DNA from: Flammeovirgaceae bacterium UBA1842
Lineage (GTDB): Bacteria; Bacteroidota; Bacteroidia; Cytophagales; Cyclobacteriaceae
Assembly (NCBI GenBank): GCA_002338655.1
Contig: DDIU01000053.1
Coordinates: 98,410 to 162,409, forward strand
DNA length: 64,000 bases
Reading direction: 5' to 3'
Below the pieces are notes generated by a model. That model did not search any database. It saw nothing but the letters and a program-made list of their open reading frames with translations, and was not told the DNA's origin. A program made the translations under genes and the position numbers. Of the stretch, positions 17,777 through 27,307 are shown piece after piece (the first letter of the stretch is position 1; each line of letters begins with the position of its first letter).

Positions 17777-20089
17777 CTATTTTTTATTCGAAATTATAAT
17801 TGGTGCAGCCAAGCAACTATCAGGTATTTTAAAAGCCTCTACCAGTGGCACAGCCTCCTGTCTAATCTCCCAACAGAGTTTATTGATCAGTTTCCTGATG
17901 GCTTTTGTTTTTGAACCGGCCATATAATCATGCTCGAGATACCAGCCCTTATTTTTCTCTATTTGTGAAAGTGCAAACAGGTCGCAAAGCTTTTTAAGGA
18001 CAGTTTTACAAGCCTTGTCTTCGGTTTTCTCTATTTGTATAATGAATTGTTCCAAAACGACACGCTCTACAAAAGCATGACCCACATTTACCAAATGGTA
18101 TTGCGTTTGGTTGAAGGCATCGAATGAATCCATACCATTATCAAGGTGTTTCTTAATTCTACGGGCAGCTGAAGTGAGAATATCCCGTTCCCTGTATTCA
18201 AAGGCACTTAACTGAAATTCAGGGTCTAGTAAGTGACTTTCATCGGTTTTACGCACTGTGATAGGATTCAATTCCATCAATGACGTTTTGGCTTGAGAGC
18301 CTACATAATTCACTATCCCGAAAAAATCCATATTACTAAACTCCTGCTTGAATTCAGTAAGCCGACTTTTAGCTACTAATTGCATCAAAACCGTATTATC
18401 CCCTTCGAATGTTGTAAATACATCAGTATCATTTTTAAGCGCATCAATTCTATTTTCTGACATATAGCCTTTGCCACCACAGGCTTCCCTACATTCTTGT
18501 AGCGTAGCAGTAGTATTCCACGTGGTAAATGACTTAAGCCCTGCTGCCAAGGCTTCAATCTCCTGCATGTCACTCTCACTGCGATTGAGAAATCGATCAG
18601 TTAGGTACTGCAATGAAAAATGTAAGGCGTAAGTGTTGGCCAATAGCGGCATTAACCTTCGCTGGTGGGTGCGATAGTTGAGGATAGGCACTTCAGGGGC
18701 ATGTTCTGGGCCAAACTGTTTTCTTTTGTCAGCATATTTTATGGCAATTGTAAGCCCTGATTTCGTGGCGCTATTTCCTGATCTTGGAATACCGATGCGA
18801 CCACCCACCAATGTGCCGAGCATGGTAAAAAACCTGCGGTTATCACTGGCAATAGGGCTGTTGAATTTGCCCTTATTGTCGATAGAAGCATATTGATCAA
18901 GCATGTTTTCGTAAGGAATTACTACTTGATCAAAATTTATGATGCCATTATCAACACCATTGAGACCCATTTTTCGACCACAATCCTTAATGTTCACTCC
19001 CTTGAGGCTTTTGCCTTTTTTATCTCTAAGAGGAACGAGAAATGCATTCACACCATAATCTATTCCATCAATGATTAATTTGGCAAACACAGTGGCCATT
19101 TGGCCATGGAGGGCAGCATTACCTATATATTCCTTTTGGGCATCCTCGTCTGGTGTATGGATAATGAAAGTTTTATCTGTATGGCTATAAGTAGAGGTAG
19201 TACGTAATCCTTTAACATTGGAGCCATGGCCTGTTTCCGTCATAGCAAAACAACCGGGAAGTTCTAAAGTCCCAATATCTTTCAGGTATTTTTTATGATG
19301 TTTTTCTGTGCCCAGAAAATAGATACTCATTCCGAACAATCCGAATTGGACACCAAATTTAATGACCAAGCTGAGGTCATGATAACTGATGGTTTCCATG
19401 ATGGCAAAATAACCGGCCATATCGCCATCACCACCATATTCTTTTGGATAGGCCTTCGAACCAAATCCTTGGGCTGCGAGCAACTGACACCATTTTAAAG
19501 TTTGCTCCCTATAATTCGGCAAATCATCTGGGTCAACGTATTGAAAAGCGGGATCGGAGATAATGGTTTTTACTTTGTTGATAATGCCTGACTGTGATCC
19601 GTCCAGAAGTGCTGACATTGTAGCAATGTCAAAAGAGGCTTTGGTTATTTGCTGGTTGGTAAGGGTTTTTCTTTGAGCTATGTTGAAGCAAAATGTTGAT
19701 TCACTGCTAATTACACCCAATACCCCTTCGATGGCTTTTAATTCTTTCAGTGAGGTCTTTGGAATATTTTCTGACCCACCATGGACTTTTGCAAGTGCCA
19801 GTCCTATGTCGATAAGGCCTAATTTTTTATCTGCACTTGATTGATCAGCAACTTTTTGAATTTCAGTAAGCCAGTTTTTAAGTTCATCAGGCAGGGGGGG
19901 CGTAGCTGGATCTAATTGACTCAGTAAAAATTTTTTCTCATCACCCGATAACCAAGGCTGATGTGTTACCAGATTTTGAATAGCACTTATTTCCGTTGGC
20001 GTAAGTACGGCATCACACCAAACCGTATAGTAGAGTGGTAAAAAAACGAACAGCGATGGATTTTTTTCAAATAGTTGATGATTGAGCAT
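17777..20089 (-). CDS. Long acyl-CoA dehydrogenase/oxidase family protein
   Basis: A 770-residue FAD enzyme of the acyl-CoA dehydrogenase superfamily, oxidising an acyl thioester to the enoyl form. CFAMTETGHGSNVKGLRT near residue 280 is the conserved FAD/substrate loop (as in acyl-CoA oxidases), GRKMGLNGVDNG follows, and QECREACGGKGYMSENRID near 540 is the C-terminal FAD-binding block. It is about twice the length of short-chain dehydrogenases (380), with an extra N-terminal region (about 170 residues) and an oxidase-like C-terminal domain. It is the first gene of a likely pair with the radical SAM gene. Native substrate unknown. Confidence 0.88.
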   Translation of the reverse strand: MLNHQLFEKNPSLFVFLPLYYTVWCDAVLTPTEISAIQNLVTHQPWLSGDEKKFLLSQLDPATPPLPDELKNWLTEIQKVADQSSADKKLGLIDIGLALAKVHGGSENIPKTSLKELKAIEGVLGVISSESTFCFNIAQRKTLTNQQITKASFDIATMSALLDGSQSGIINKVKTIISDPAFQYVDPDDLPNYREQTLKWCQLLAAQGFGSKAYPKEYGGDGDMAGYFAIMETISYHDLSLVIKFGVQFGLFGMSIYFLGTEKHHKKYLKDIGTLELPGCFAMTETGHGSNVKGLRTTSTYSHTDKTFIIHTPDEDAQKEYIGNAALHGQMATVFAKLIIDGIDYGVNAFLVPLRDKKGKSLKGVNIKDCGRKMGLNGVDNGIINFDQVVIPYENMLDQYASIDNKGKFNSPIASDNRRFFTMLGTLVGGRIGIPRSGNSATKSGLTIAIKYADKRKQFGPEHAPEVPILNYRTHQRRLMPLLANTYALHFSLQYLTDRFLNRSESDMQEIEALAAGLKSFTTWNTTATLQECREACGGKGYMSENRIDALKNDTDVFTTFEGDNTVLMQLVAKSRLTEFKQEFSNMDFFGIVNYVGSQAKTSLMELNPITVRKTDESHLLDPEFQLSAFEYRERDILTSAARRIKKHLDNGMDSFDAFNQTQYHLVNVGHAFVERVVLEQFIIQIEKTEDKACKTVLKKLCDLFALSQIEKNKGWYLEHDYMAGSKTKAIRKLINKLCWEIRQEAVPLVEAFKIPDSCLAAPIIISNKK

Positions 20090-20227
20090 AATTCACTTTT
20101 AACAATGACGCTTGCTAAAAGTACAAACTATTTGAGGTTAATAGAATCACATTTGATTGTATTATTAATAATGGTTGGTGTTTTAGTAAGTCATTATTCG
20201 TAAATTCAATACTTGACTTCATTCACT

Positions 20228-21172
20228 ATGGTTATTTTAAAGAGGATTACACTAATAATTGCACTGACTTGTGTCATTCCTATTTTGCACTCTTGTAAGA
20301 AGATAAAAGAACTTCGTGACAATAATCCCGACCTGAGGGTGTTGCAACAAGGATTTAGGGCAGGGGTCACTATTGGTTATTGTGCCTCCTTGGCCAATAT
20401 GGCCTTTAAAGGTGAAGAACTTCCGAGTAATGTGACTTTTTCAGAAGGTAGCAACAATGAATACTCAAGTTCTGGGTTGATCTATATTGACGTAACAGCC
20501 AATGATCCGCTACCCGCTGTTAATAATGCCGGAAAAATTGTTATTGCAGCCCTTTGGGATGCCACTCAAAAATCTGGTGTGATGTCCATATTGTTTGCAG
20601 ATATTGATCTCCTGGCCGCTGACTTCAAATTTTATGGACTATATACTGTACCGTTTGCAGAAGAAAAAAATACGGGAAAAGTGATCAGTGTATTTGCTGA
20701 GCAGGATATTGTTATTGGTGAGGGACAAGATACATTGATAAACCTGAGTTTAACCCGACCCAAATTCGATACTGAAATTAATCGGACTAACGACATTCCG
20801 CCAACAGATGCATTTCTTGCTGCCCAACAAAATGTATGGTTTATTAAAGTAAATCAGAACAATACCTTTCCAAATGTTTATGACGATACTTACGAGATAA
20901 CTGGGGGCGGCCAAATAGCTGAAGTGCGCAACGATCAGGGGGGAATTGAGTATCATGCGCTTATTGATGCGAGATACAATTATGAACAATGCCGATTGAA
21001 CCCAATAGACGGACAAGGGTATATCCAAAATATAAAAGCTGGCTCCTCAGTTGATCTGGGTCACATTACGCTCAATTTTCACAGTGATTGTGACGGCCAA
21101 GCACGAGCAAGTTTTGCCCTTGGACAAAAGTACATCCAGTATAATGGGAGGGACGTTAATTTAAATTTTTAG
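20228..21172 (+). CDS. Putative lipoprotein of unknown function
   Basis: A 314-residue exported protein with a lipoprotein signal (MVILKRITLIIALTCVIPILHSC), the Cys of the LHSC box being the likely lipid anchor. The mature part is beta-rich with many Asn/Asp/Gly turns and no recognised motif. A longer frame begins at TTG 20213, but ATG 20228 puts the Lys-Arg before the hydrophobic segment and is preferred. It is divergent from the acyl-CoA dehydrogenase, and its last four bases overlap the convergent amidohydrolase gene. Function unknown. Confidence 0.75.
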   Translation: MVILKRITLIIALTCVIPILHSCKKIKELRDNNPDLRVLQQGFRAGVTIGYCASLANMAFKGEELPSNVTFSEGSNNEYSSSGLIYIDVTANDPLPAVNNAGKIVIAALWDATQKSGVMSILFADIDLLAADFKFYGLYTVPFAEEKNTGKVISVFAEQDIVIGEGQDTLINLSLTRPKFDTEINRTNDIPPTDAFLAAQQNVWFIKVNQNNTFPNVYDDTYEITGGGQIAEVRNDQGGIEYHALIDARYNYEQCRLNPIDGQGYIQNIKAGSSVDLGHITLNFHSDCDGQARASFALGQKYIQYNGRDVNLNF

Positions 21173-22302
21173 TCCCCAATAGGAAACAATGCCCTGTCAA
21201 TGTCTGGAATTACGTTAAGGGCATTTTGATAATAAACCTTTTTCAACACAGAGTCTGGGAGATTTAACCCATACATTTTCCAATGGGCATGACGTTTACG
21301 GTAATAATCAAAGTACTCATCCTTAGTCTCCAGCACCCTGAAATAGGTATAATATTCTTCTTTTTTGTAAGTGTCTTTACCCATCATTACCCGATCCTGA
21401 TATTGAATAAGCCATTCCCTGGCCGTTACTGGCTGTCGGCCTAGTTCGGCTAGTACAGCACCCAATTCTGTGTATACATTGGGCATTTCATCTAATAATT
21501 GTCCCAAACGGGCAAGGTCATTGCCGTACCACCCTAAATGGGCAGTAATGAATTTAGTTTCGGGGTGTTTCCTGAAGATGTTGTGCTGTTCCTCCATTAC
21601 GGCCTCAAAAGTTGGGTTCTTCTCAGGATCTTTATACCTACTTGGATATTGTTTTAGTTCCAACCACCGCTCATTGTGTTTATCCTTTGGCAACCAGAAG
21701 GCAGCCGGCTCACCAGTGTGTATTAGAACGGGAATGCCCAATTCTCTACATTTAGCCCAAATTGGATCCAAACGTGGATCGTCTACTTTAATTCGATTTC
21801 CATCTTTGTCGGTATCTGTTAAGCCCAAACTCTTATAAACTTTCAAACCTTTGACCCCCAATTTCACAGCATCCTCCATCATGGAAAGTGTTTCGTTAGG
21901 CCAACCTTCGTCATCTATCAGCTCGAAATCAATATTCATAAATAACACAAAACGGTTGCTATAATGCTCTTTCACATTCTCCATCGACCTTTCCAAATAC
22001 TTGCCCCTAAAGCCGCTGAGGTTGACCATAACCGCCATATTCAATTCATCCATGTCCTTGACCAGTTTATCGAGATTTTGGATGGGCATGGTAAACTGAT
22101 GGTTGTGTACATCAATAAAAGGAAACTTGGCTTGGGTGAGTAGGTGTTCCGGCACTTTTAACGTAGAAATAGGCTCGTATTCTTCCACATCCATTACGCT
22201 AAGTCGGTACTGTATAAGGCCTATTAGCCAATAGGTGAATCCAAGAAAAACAAGAAAAAGTGGCAGGATCGCCCACCACTTTTTCCGAAATGTAAATGCC
22301 AT
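21169..22302 (-). CDS. Membrane-anchored amidohydrolase family protein
   Basis: A 377-residue metal-dependent hydrolase (amidohydrolase 2 type). One N-terminal hydrophobic segment (WWAILPLFLVFLGFTYWLIG) anchors it, with the enzyme domain outside the cytoplasm. FIDVHNHQF gives the HxH metal pair, PVLIHTGEPAAFW and FITAHLGWYGNDLARL carry further ligands, and an Asp is expected in MMGKDTY near the C-terminus. The substrate is unknown; relatives decarboxylate or hydrolyse cyclic compounds. It follows the DUF2911 gene by 10 bases (likely operon) and its 3' end overlaps the convergent lipoprotein gene by 4 bases. Confidence 0.87.
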   Translation of the reverse strand: MAFTFRKKWWAILPLFLVFLGFTYWLIGLIQYRLSVMDVEEYEPISTLKVPEHLLTQAKFPFIDVHNHQFTMPIQNLDKLVKDMDELNMAVMVNLSGFRGKYLERSMENVKEHYSNRFVLFMNIDFELIDDEGWPNETLSMMEDAVKLGVKGLKVYKSLGLTDTDKDGNRIKVDDPRLDPIWAKCRELGIPVLIHTGEPAAFWLPKDKHNERWLELKQYPSRYKDPEKNPTFEAVMEEQHNIFRKHPETKFITAHLGWYGNDLARLGQLLDEMPNVYTELGAVLAELGRQPVTAREWLIQYQDRVMMGKDTYKKEEYYTYFRVLETKDEYFDYYRKRHAHWKMYGLNLPDSVLKKVYYQNALNVIPDIDRALFPIGD

Positions 22303-22312
22303 TATTTAATTT

Positions 22313-22864
22313 TTATTGTAGTGAAACAGGAATGGTAAACATTATTTGATCCCAACTGAAGTTAATAGTCGCACCCGTGTCGGTGGTACTAAACCCAATT
22401 TCAAATGTTTCTACTATAGATGCTAGATTTTGAACGGGCGCTTCAACAGTTACAATATCTAATTCATGATCGGGTTCTGCTATTCCAAAGAAAACCTCAC
22501 TTTCACTATTCAAAGTAACTTTAAAAGCATTGGCACCAGGTACGGCATACATCCTGTATGTTCCTGCTTCTACAGGTTTGCCACCGAAGGAAACATCCTT
22601 ATTGAATGTGATCTTTGTAGCTGCATTGGCACCCAATCTCCAATATTTCCCAAAGGGCTGAAGGGCACCCTCTTTTTCATCGCCAAAAATAAGCCTCCCT
22701 TTTTTGGAGGGTTGGCTATAGTCAACACTGATTTCTAAGCCACCTTCGTTGTACGTAGCCGTAGCAGGCGGACTGACTGGTGTTGCAATGAACAATCCAT
22801 AGACTACCCAGAGAACAAAAAGCAGGAATACAATTCCTAACCCCATTAATATTTTCTTTTTCAT
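22313..22864 (-). CDS. DUF2911 domain protein, membrane-anchored
   Basis: A 183-residue protein with an N-terminal hydrophobic anchor (ILMGLGIVFLLFVLWVVYGLFIA) and a DUF2911 domain: it contains YSQPSKKGRLIFG, PFGKYWRLGANAATKITFNK and AGTYRMYAVPG, the family's hallmark series. DUF2911 proteins are common in Bacteroidota envelopes, with no known activity. It lies 10 bases before the amidohydrolase and is cotranscribed with it, so the two probably work together outside the cytoplasm. Confidence 0.88.
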   Translation of the reverse strand: MKKKILMGLGIVFLLFVLWVVYGLFIATPVSPPATATYNEGGLEISVDYSQPSKKGRLIFGDEKEGALQPFGKYWRLGANAATKITFNKDVSFGGKPVEAGTYRMYAVPGANAFKVTLNSESEVFFGIAEPDHELDIVTVEAPVQNLASIVETFEIGFSTTDTGATINFSWDQIMFTIPVSLQ

Positions 22865-22966
22865 AATATTTAGGTTTAACGGTCTATAATATTACGGATT
22901 TTTTCAACCAATCTTAGATAAAAAACAACCGGCACTTAATGAACAGCATACAAATGCATCATATTC

Positions 22967-25900
22967 TTATTCATACCGAAGTGCATCTACAGGATTGGAA
23001 AAGGCGATTTTCAATACAATAACGCTTACACTGGCTATGGCTACCACAATCATAACCACTCCGGCTATGATGAATGGAATAAACCCGAGTGCCACCTGAT
23101 ACGAGAATTCACTCAACCAACGTTGCATCAACAAATAGCCTATAGGAAGACCCATAAGCAGTGCCAAGGTAATTAAACGAGCAAATTTACTTAGGATCAT
23201 ACCCATCACTTGACTCGAACTGGCTCCCAATATTTTGCGTACTCCTACTTCCTTTATTTTTTGATTTAAAATGGCCATGGCCATTCCTAGCAAGCCTAAA
23301 CAGGCCAAAAACAAAGCGATACCTGTGAAAACGGCAAAAACATTCAGTGTGCGGACTTCATTGTTATATAAATCGGCAAGTTGTTGATCAAGGAAGTGAT
23401 ATTCAAAAGGAACCTCAGCTTCTACGGCCTGATAGGCAGTTTTCATTTCAGACAAACTCTTTTGAAAGTTGCGGCCGTCTAGTTTTACTGCCAGATAATT
23501 AATGGCTCCGGGATCTATTTTTATAATCAAGGGCTGAATTTGCTCATGCATTGATTTAAAATGAAAATCCTTAACTACACCTATTATGTTTCCTTTATAA
23601 TTTTCCCACGTAGTTTCCCAAGTCAATTCATTTCCGATAGGTTGTTTTAGTTGGAGCTGCTTAGCGGCAGTTTCATTGATAATGAAATTGAGGCCTTTTA
23701 CATCATCAGAATGCGAACGATCAAAATTACGCCCTTTGACTAATTGAAGGTTGAGGACATCAATCAGATTAAAATCAACATACATTTCCGAAACGTCAAT
23801 TTGGTTGCTTGGGTCGTTGGTTAAGTATATTGGATTTTGATCAAACTGCTCGCCAGGTAAATTAGAGACGGCCGATGTTTCAATGACTCCAGGGATGGAT
23901 TTGAATTTGGTTTCCAAACCTTGAAGCTTGTCTTGGTCAATACCTCCAATTTCTACACTCTGATGAATTTTGATGGATACCACGGCTTCTTTGTCAAACC
24001 CCAAGTCTTTGTTCTTCATGAAATCAATTTGCTTCAACACCACCACGCTGCCAGTAATCAACACCGCTGATACAAAAAACTGAAGTACAACTAATATGCC
24101 CCGTAATCTAGTGCCATGGCCGGAATTGGAAAATTTCCCTTTGAGTACCAACGTTGGATCAAAGGATGTCAGCACAAAGGCGGGATAAAAGCCAGCGAGG
24201 ATGGACAAAAGGGTAGTTGCTAGAAATATTTTAAGCAAAAAACCAGCATTGAATATATCTGTGGGCATAAATGACTTATGAGCCAACAGATTAAATACAT
24301 CTAAAAAGGTTAATGCTAAAACCAACGCCAAAAGGACAGCGGCAAAGCACACAAAAAATGACTCAGAGTAAAACTGCCACTTTAAACTTTTGGGCATCGC
24401 ACCCATTGTTTTACGAATGCCAACTTCCTTCGCTCGGTTTAATGATTTAGCGGTAGTAAGATTAACATAGTTGATTATAACTATGAGAATAATAAAAAAC
24501 AGGGTGAAGGAAAGAATATAAACATAACTAATGTTGCCATTGCTCTCCAACTCCCAACGGAGATGGGAATGTAAGTGAATGTCAGTGATGGGCTGTAGTT
24601 CGAAATAGATATCGCCTCTTTTCAATGAAGCTATCGCCTCGCTGCTCCAATTAAGATAGGGACTCACCCAATCCGCAATTTTAGCTTGAAGGTTGTTTTT
24701 ATCTGTCCCTGGTTTTGTTCTTATATAATTGAAATGTCCAAAATCACCCCATGTTAGCCAAGGGTTGTCAGGGTTGATTTTCTTTAAGGATACATAGGAG
24801 ATAAGCGCATTGAAGTGGAAGTGTGAATTCTTGGGCATTCCCTTCACTACTGCTGATACTGACAGGGGCATGTCATCCACTATCAATTCCTTACCAATGG
24901 CATCTTCCTCTCCAAAGTATTTTTTGGACATCGTTTCGGTGATTACAAAACTCCATGGTTTTTTTAGCGCGCTGGAATCACCTGCAAGTACTTGCAATTG
25001 AAATACATCTAAAAAGGTAGAGTCTGCAAAAAAGAAGTTGGGTTCTTCAAAAATAATGTCCTTCTCTACATTTTTAACTTTAATCGACTGCAAGTTGAGA
25101 CCTGCCCCGTACCATGGAGAGATACTGGTAGCGGCTTCCACTTCAGGAAAACTCTCCGCCATGGCCTGAGCCATTGGGTGCGGTGTTCTGGTCTGTGGAT
25201 TTTCATTGATCCAACTGATTCGATAAATATCCTCATTATCCGGAATTCCTTTATCGAATGACATCTCGTCTGAGATAAAAAGGTAGATGAATATACTGCA
25301 ACAAAAACCCAATGTGAGTCCAAACAGGTTTATGGCAGTAAAGGCTTTGTTTCTTTTTAAGGTGCGAAGGAATATTTTCAAAAAATTATTGACCATGATT
25401 TCATTGATAGTTACTGATAAAACATGGTACCAACTAACGAGAATGTTTTTTGAAAAACGGCCTTTTTGATCAATTTGATGTACATTCCGATAAGGTCGAA
25501 CGTTTTTTGACTGCTTATATTCCTTAGGGGTGAGGCCTGTATATTTTTTAAAAGCAGTATTAAAAGAGGACTTGGAATAGTAGCCTACCATCAATGCAAT
25601 GGTTTCTATTTTAGCTTGTTGATGTGACGGATCACGCAATATTCTTTTAGCCTCACGGATTCTATATTGACTTATGAGCTCCTGAAAACTCATCCTCTTT
25701 GATTCGTTGATTACTTGTGAGAGATGATGGGTAGTGGTGTGCAATTCTTTGGCCAAACTACTTAGTGAAACGGTACTTTCTAAATAGAATTTACCTTCAG
25801 AAAGTTTAGCGTTTAGTTTGTTGAGAATGTTGTATTTATGTGTTGCCCCAAGTGCTGATTTTTGGTATTTGTTTCCCAGTAGCATGGGCGAAAGAAATGC

Positions 25901-26491
25901 AGACTCTTTAATTAATTGATAATAAACAAAGCCAAGTTGAATTAAAATGGCGGTGGCCAAATAGCCAAGAATCAAATTATCATAATTAATTATCAAGAAA
26001 AGTAGAAAGACGATTTGGTAGGCAACAAAATTTCTAAACCAGACCAACCGACTGCCGGGATTTTTAAACCAAGGTATGCCTCGCAATTTACCTTCTTTGT
26101 TCAATTTGAAAATCATTCTAAATATATAACCCAGTACAATCAAGGTTAAGATACTACGAATAGCCAGTTGCAAATGCGCTAGCCCTGGCGAGTAGGAAAG
26201 GAGCAAAACGATTATGATGGGTAATATATGGATCCAATTGATTCTTGTGTTTTGTAGAAAAAACGCGCGAGTGTATAAATAAAGAATAACCGCCATTGTA
26301 ATGATGGCAATCCAAGCTGTTTGGAAGAGAACAACACTAAAAATTATAAATAAGCCTGAGGCTATTAGTTTACCCAAATATCTACTTGCTGGGTATTTAT
26401 TTGACAACAAAAGGACAATGGCTAATAATGCGGGCAGTGTAATGCTAGCAAGTAACATTTCACTCCAAGGCCAGTTCATCCAATTTTCCAT
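22967..26491 (-). CDS. Fusion of membrane AraC-type regulator with FtsX/MacB-type ABC permease
   Basis: One uninterrupted frame of 1174 residues. Residues 1-200 hold about six or seven hydrophobic segments; about 222-330 form an AraC-type helix-turn-helix (LAKELHTTTHHLSQVINESK, then IALMVGYYSKSSFNTAFKKY and TGLTPKEYKQ). Residues 331-365 are a linker. From residue 366 (MVNNFLKIFLRTLKRNKAF) starts a complete Bacteroidota FtsX permease with two MacB-like periplasmic domains and two FtsX domains, ending in PVDALRYE. The permease part is the size of a free-standing one and has its normal start Met, so this looks like a gene fusion formed by loss of a stop between two adjacent genes. Such permeases work in outer-membrane or envelope export with an ATPase encoded elsewhere. 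No ATPase gene is adjacent. Internal translation from ATG 25396 is possible. Confidence 0.88.
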   Translation of the reverse strand: MENWMNWPWSEMLLASITLPALLAIVLLLSNKYPASRYLGKLIASGLFIIFSVVLFQTAWIAIITMAVILYLYTRAFFLQNTRINWIHILPIIIVLLLSYSPGLAHLQLAIRSILTLIVLGYIFRMIFKLNKEGKLRGIPWFKNPGSRLVWFRNFVAYQIVFLLFLIINYDNLILGYLATAILIQLGFVYYQLIKESAFLSPMLLGNKYQKSALGATHKYNILNKLNAKLSEGKFYLESTVSLSSLAKELHTTTHHLSQVINESKRMSFQELISQYRIREAKRILRDPSHQQAKIETIALMVGYYSKSSFNTAFKKYTGLTPKEYKQSKNVRPYRNVHQIDQKGRFSKNILVSWYHVLSVTINEIMVNNFLKIFLRTLKRNKAFTAINLFGLTLGFCCSIFIYLFISDEMSFDKGIPDNEDIYRISWINENPQTRTPHPMAQAMAESFPEVEAATSISPWYGAGLNLQSIKVKNVEKDIIFEEPNFFFADSTFLDVFQLQVLAGDSSALKKPWSFVITETMSKKYFGEEDAIGKELIVDDMPLSVSAVVKGMPKNSHFHFNALISYVSLKKINPDNPWLTWGDFGHFNYIRTKPGTDKNNLQAKIADWVSPYLNWSSEAIASLKRGDIYFELQPITDIHLHSHLRWELESNGNISYVYILSFTLFFIILIVIINYVNLTTAKSLNRAKEVGIRKTMGAMPKSLKWQFYSESFFVCFAAVLLALVLALTFLDVFNLLAHKSFMPTDIFNAGFLLKIFLATTLLSILAGFYPAFVLTSFDPTLVLKGKFSNSGHGTRLRGILVVLQFFVSAVLITGSVVVLKQIDFMKNKDLGFDKEAVVSIKIHQSVEIGGIDQDKLQGLETKFKSIPGVIETSAVSNLPGEQFDQNPIYLTNDPSNQIDVSEMYVDFNLIDVLNLQLVKGRNFDRSHSDDVKGLNFIINETAAKQLQLKQPIGNELTWETTWENYKGNIIGVVKDFHFKSMHEQIQPLIIKIDPGAINYLAVKLDGRNFQKSLSEMKTAYQAVEAEVPFEYHFLDQQLADLYNNEVRTLNVFAVFTGIALFLACLGLLGMAMAILNQKIKEVGVRKILGASSSQVMGMILSKFARLITLALLMGLPIGYLLMQRWLSEFSYQVALGFIPFIIAGVVMIVVAIASVSVIVLKIAFSNPVDALRYE

Positions 26492-26669
26492 TGGTCGAAA
26501 ACTAGGTAATTTTTAAATCAATAGAACGGACTGCCTTAAATTTTATTATTATCACAAATAATCAGTTCTATCTAGTAGGGAAGATAAAAAGCACATTTAA
26601 AGAAAGAACGTTGATCGTACTTTTAATGTTAAAATATTGTTACTTTGTTTGAAAGCAATACAGTGTAAA

Positions 26670-26903
26670 ATGGATATCCAAGCAGAAAAATTAAGACTCA
26701 TTGAGTGGTTTGCAGGTTTAAATGATGTAAAAACGATTAAAGAGTTCATCACTTTGAAAAAATCTAAGGAAGCAGATTGGTGGGATGAAATTAGCGAAAA
26801 TGAGCGCTTGACAATAAAGCAAGGATTAGCAGAGTTGGATAGAGGCGAAAGCATCTCACATGAAGAGGTTATGAAGGAAGTGCGCGAAAAATATAACCTA
26901 TGA
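26670..26903 (+). CDS. Antitoxin-like protein
   Basis: A 77-residue helical protein: after MDIQAEKLRLIEWFAGLNDV comes WWDEISENERLTIKQGLAEL, then SHEEVMKEVREKY. This is the pattern of Bacteroidota antitoxins found ahead of RelE/ParE-type toxins. The frame is open to a TTG at 26637, but ATG 26670 fits the family N-terminus. Its stop overlaps the ATG of the next gene by 4 bases (ATGA), indicating coupling. Confidence 0.8.
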   Translation: MDIQAEKLRLIEWFAGLNDVKTIKEFITLKKSKEADWWDEISENERLTIKQGLAELDRGESISHEEVMKEVREKYNL

Positions 26904-27202
26904 ATAAACCGATTGAATGGTCACCTCAGTCTAAAAAGGATTATCTAAAATTGCTTAATTATTTACAGGAAGAATGGGGTGAGAAGGTCCAAAAACAGTT
27001 TAATGACAGGCTTCAGGCGGTGCTTAAAACAATATCAGAAAAACCACACCTATACCCAACCTCCAGTAAACTGAAAAATGTAAAACGGTGTGTAGTTAGC
27101 AAACAAACGAGCCTTTATTATAGGGTTGAAAAAGATAAAATATCATTAGTAACACTCTTCGATACACGTAAAAACCCAAAGAAGCTTACGAATAAAAAAT
27201 AA
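26900..27202 (+). CDS. RelE/ParE-superfamily toxin
   Basis: A 100-residue protein of the RelE/ParE superfamily, second such module in the window. The N-terminus IEWSPQSKKDYLKLLNYLQE matches the ParE first helix, and the C-terminus TSLYYRVEKDKISLVTLFDT followed by RKNPKKL matches the final strands. ParE-like members inhibit gyrase, RelE-like ones cut mRNA; this cannot be settled here. It overlaps the antitoxin gene by 4 bases. It is only distantly similar to the toxin at 6016. Confidence 0.87.
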   Translation: MNKPIEWSPQSKKDYLKLLNYLQEEWGEKVQKQFNDRLQAVLKTISEKPHLYPTSSKLKNVKRCVVSKQTSLYYRVEKDKISLVTLFDTRKNPKKLTNKK

Positions 27203-27307
27203 GCATAAGATTAGCCCCCTCGTAGGTTAACGACCTATTGTAGCGTGCTCGTTCCAATTTTAAACAAATCATTATTTTGGATTGTTTGATGGTTGGTCGT
27301 AACTTTT

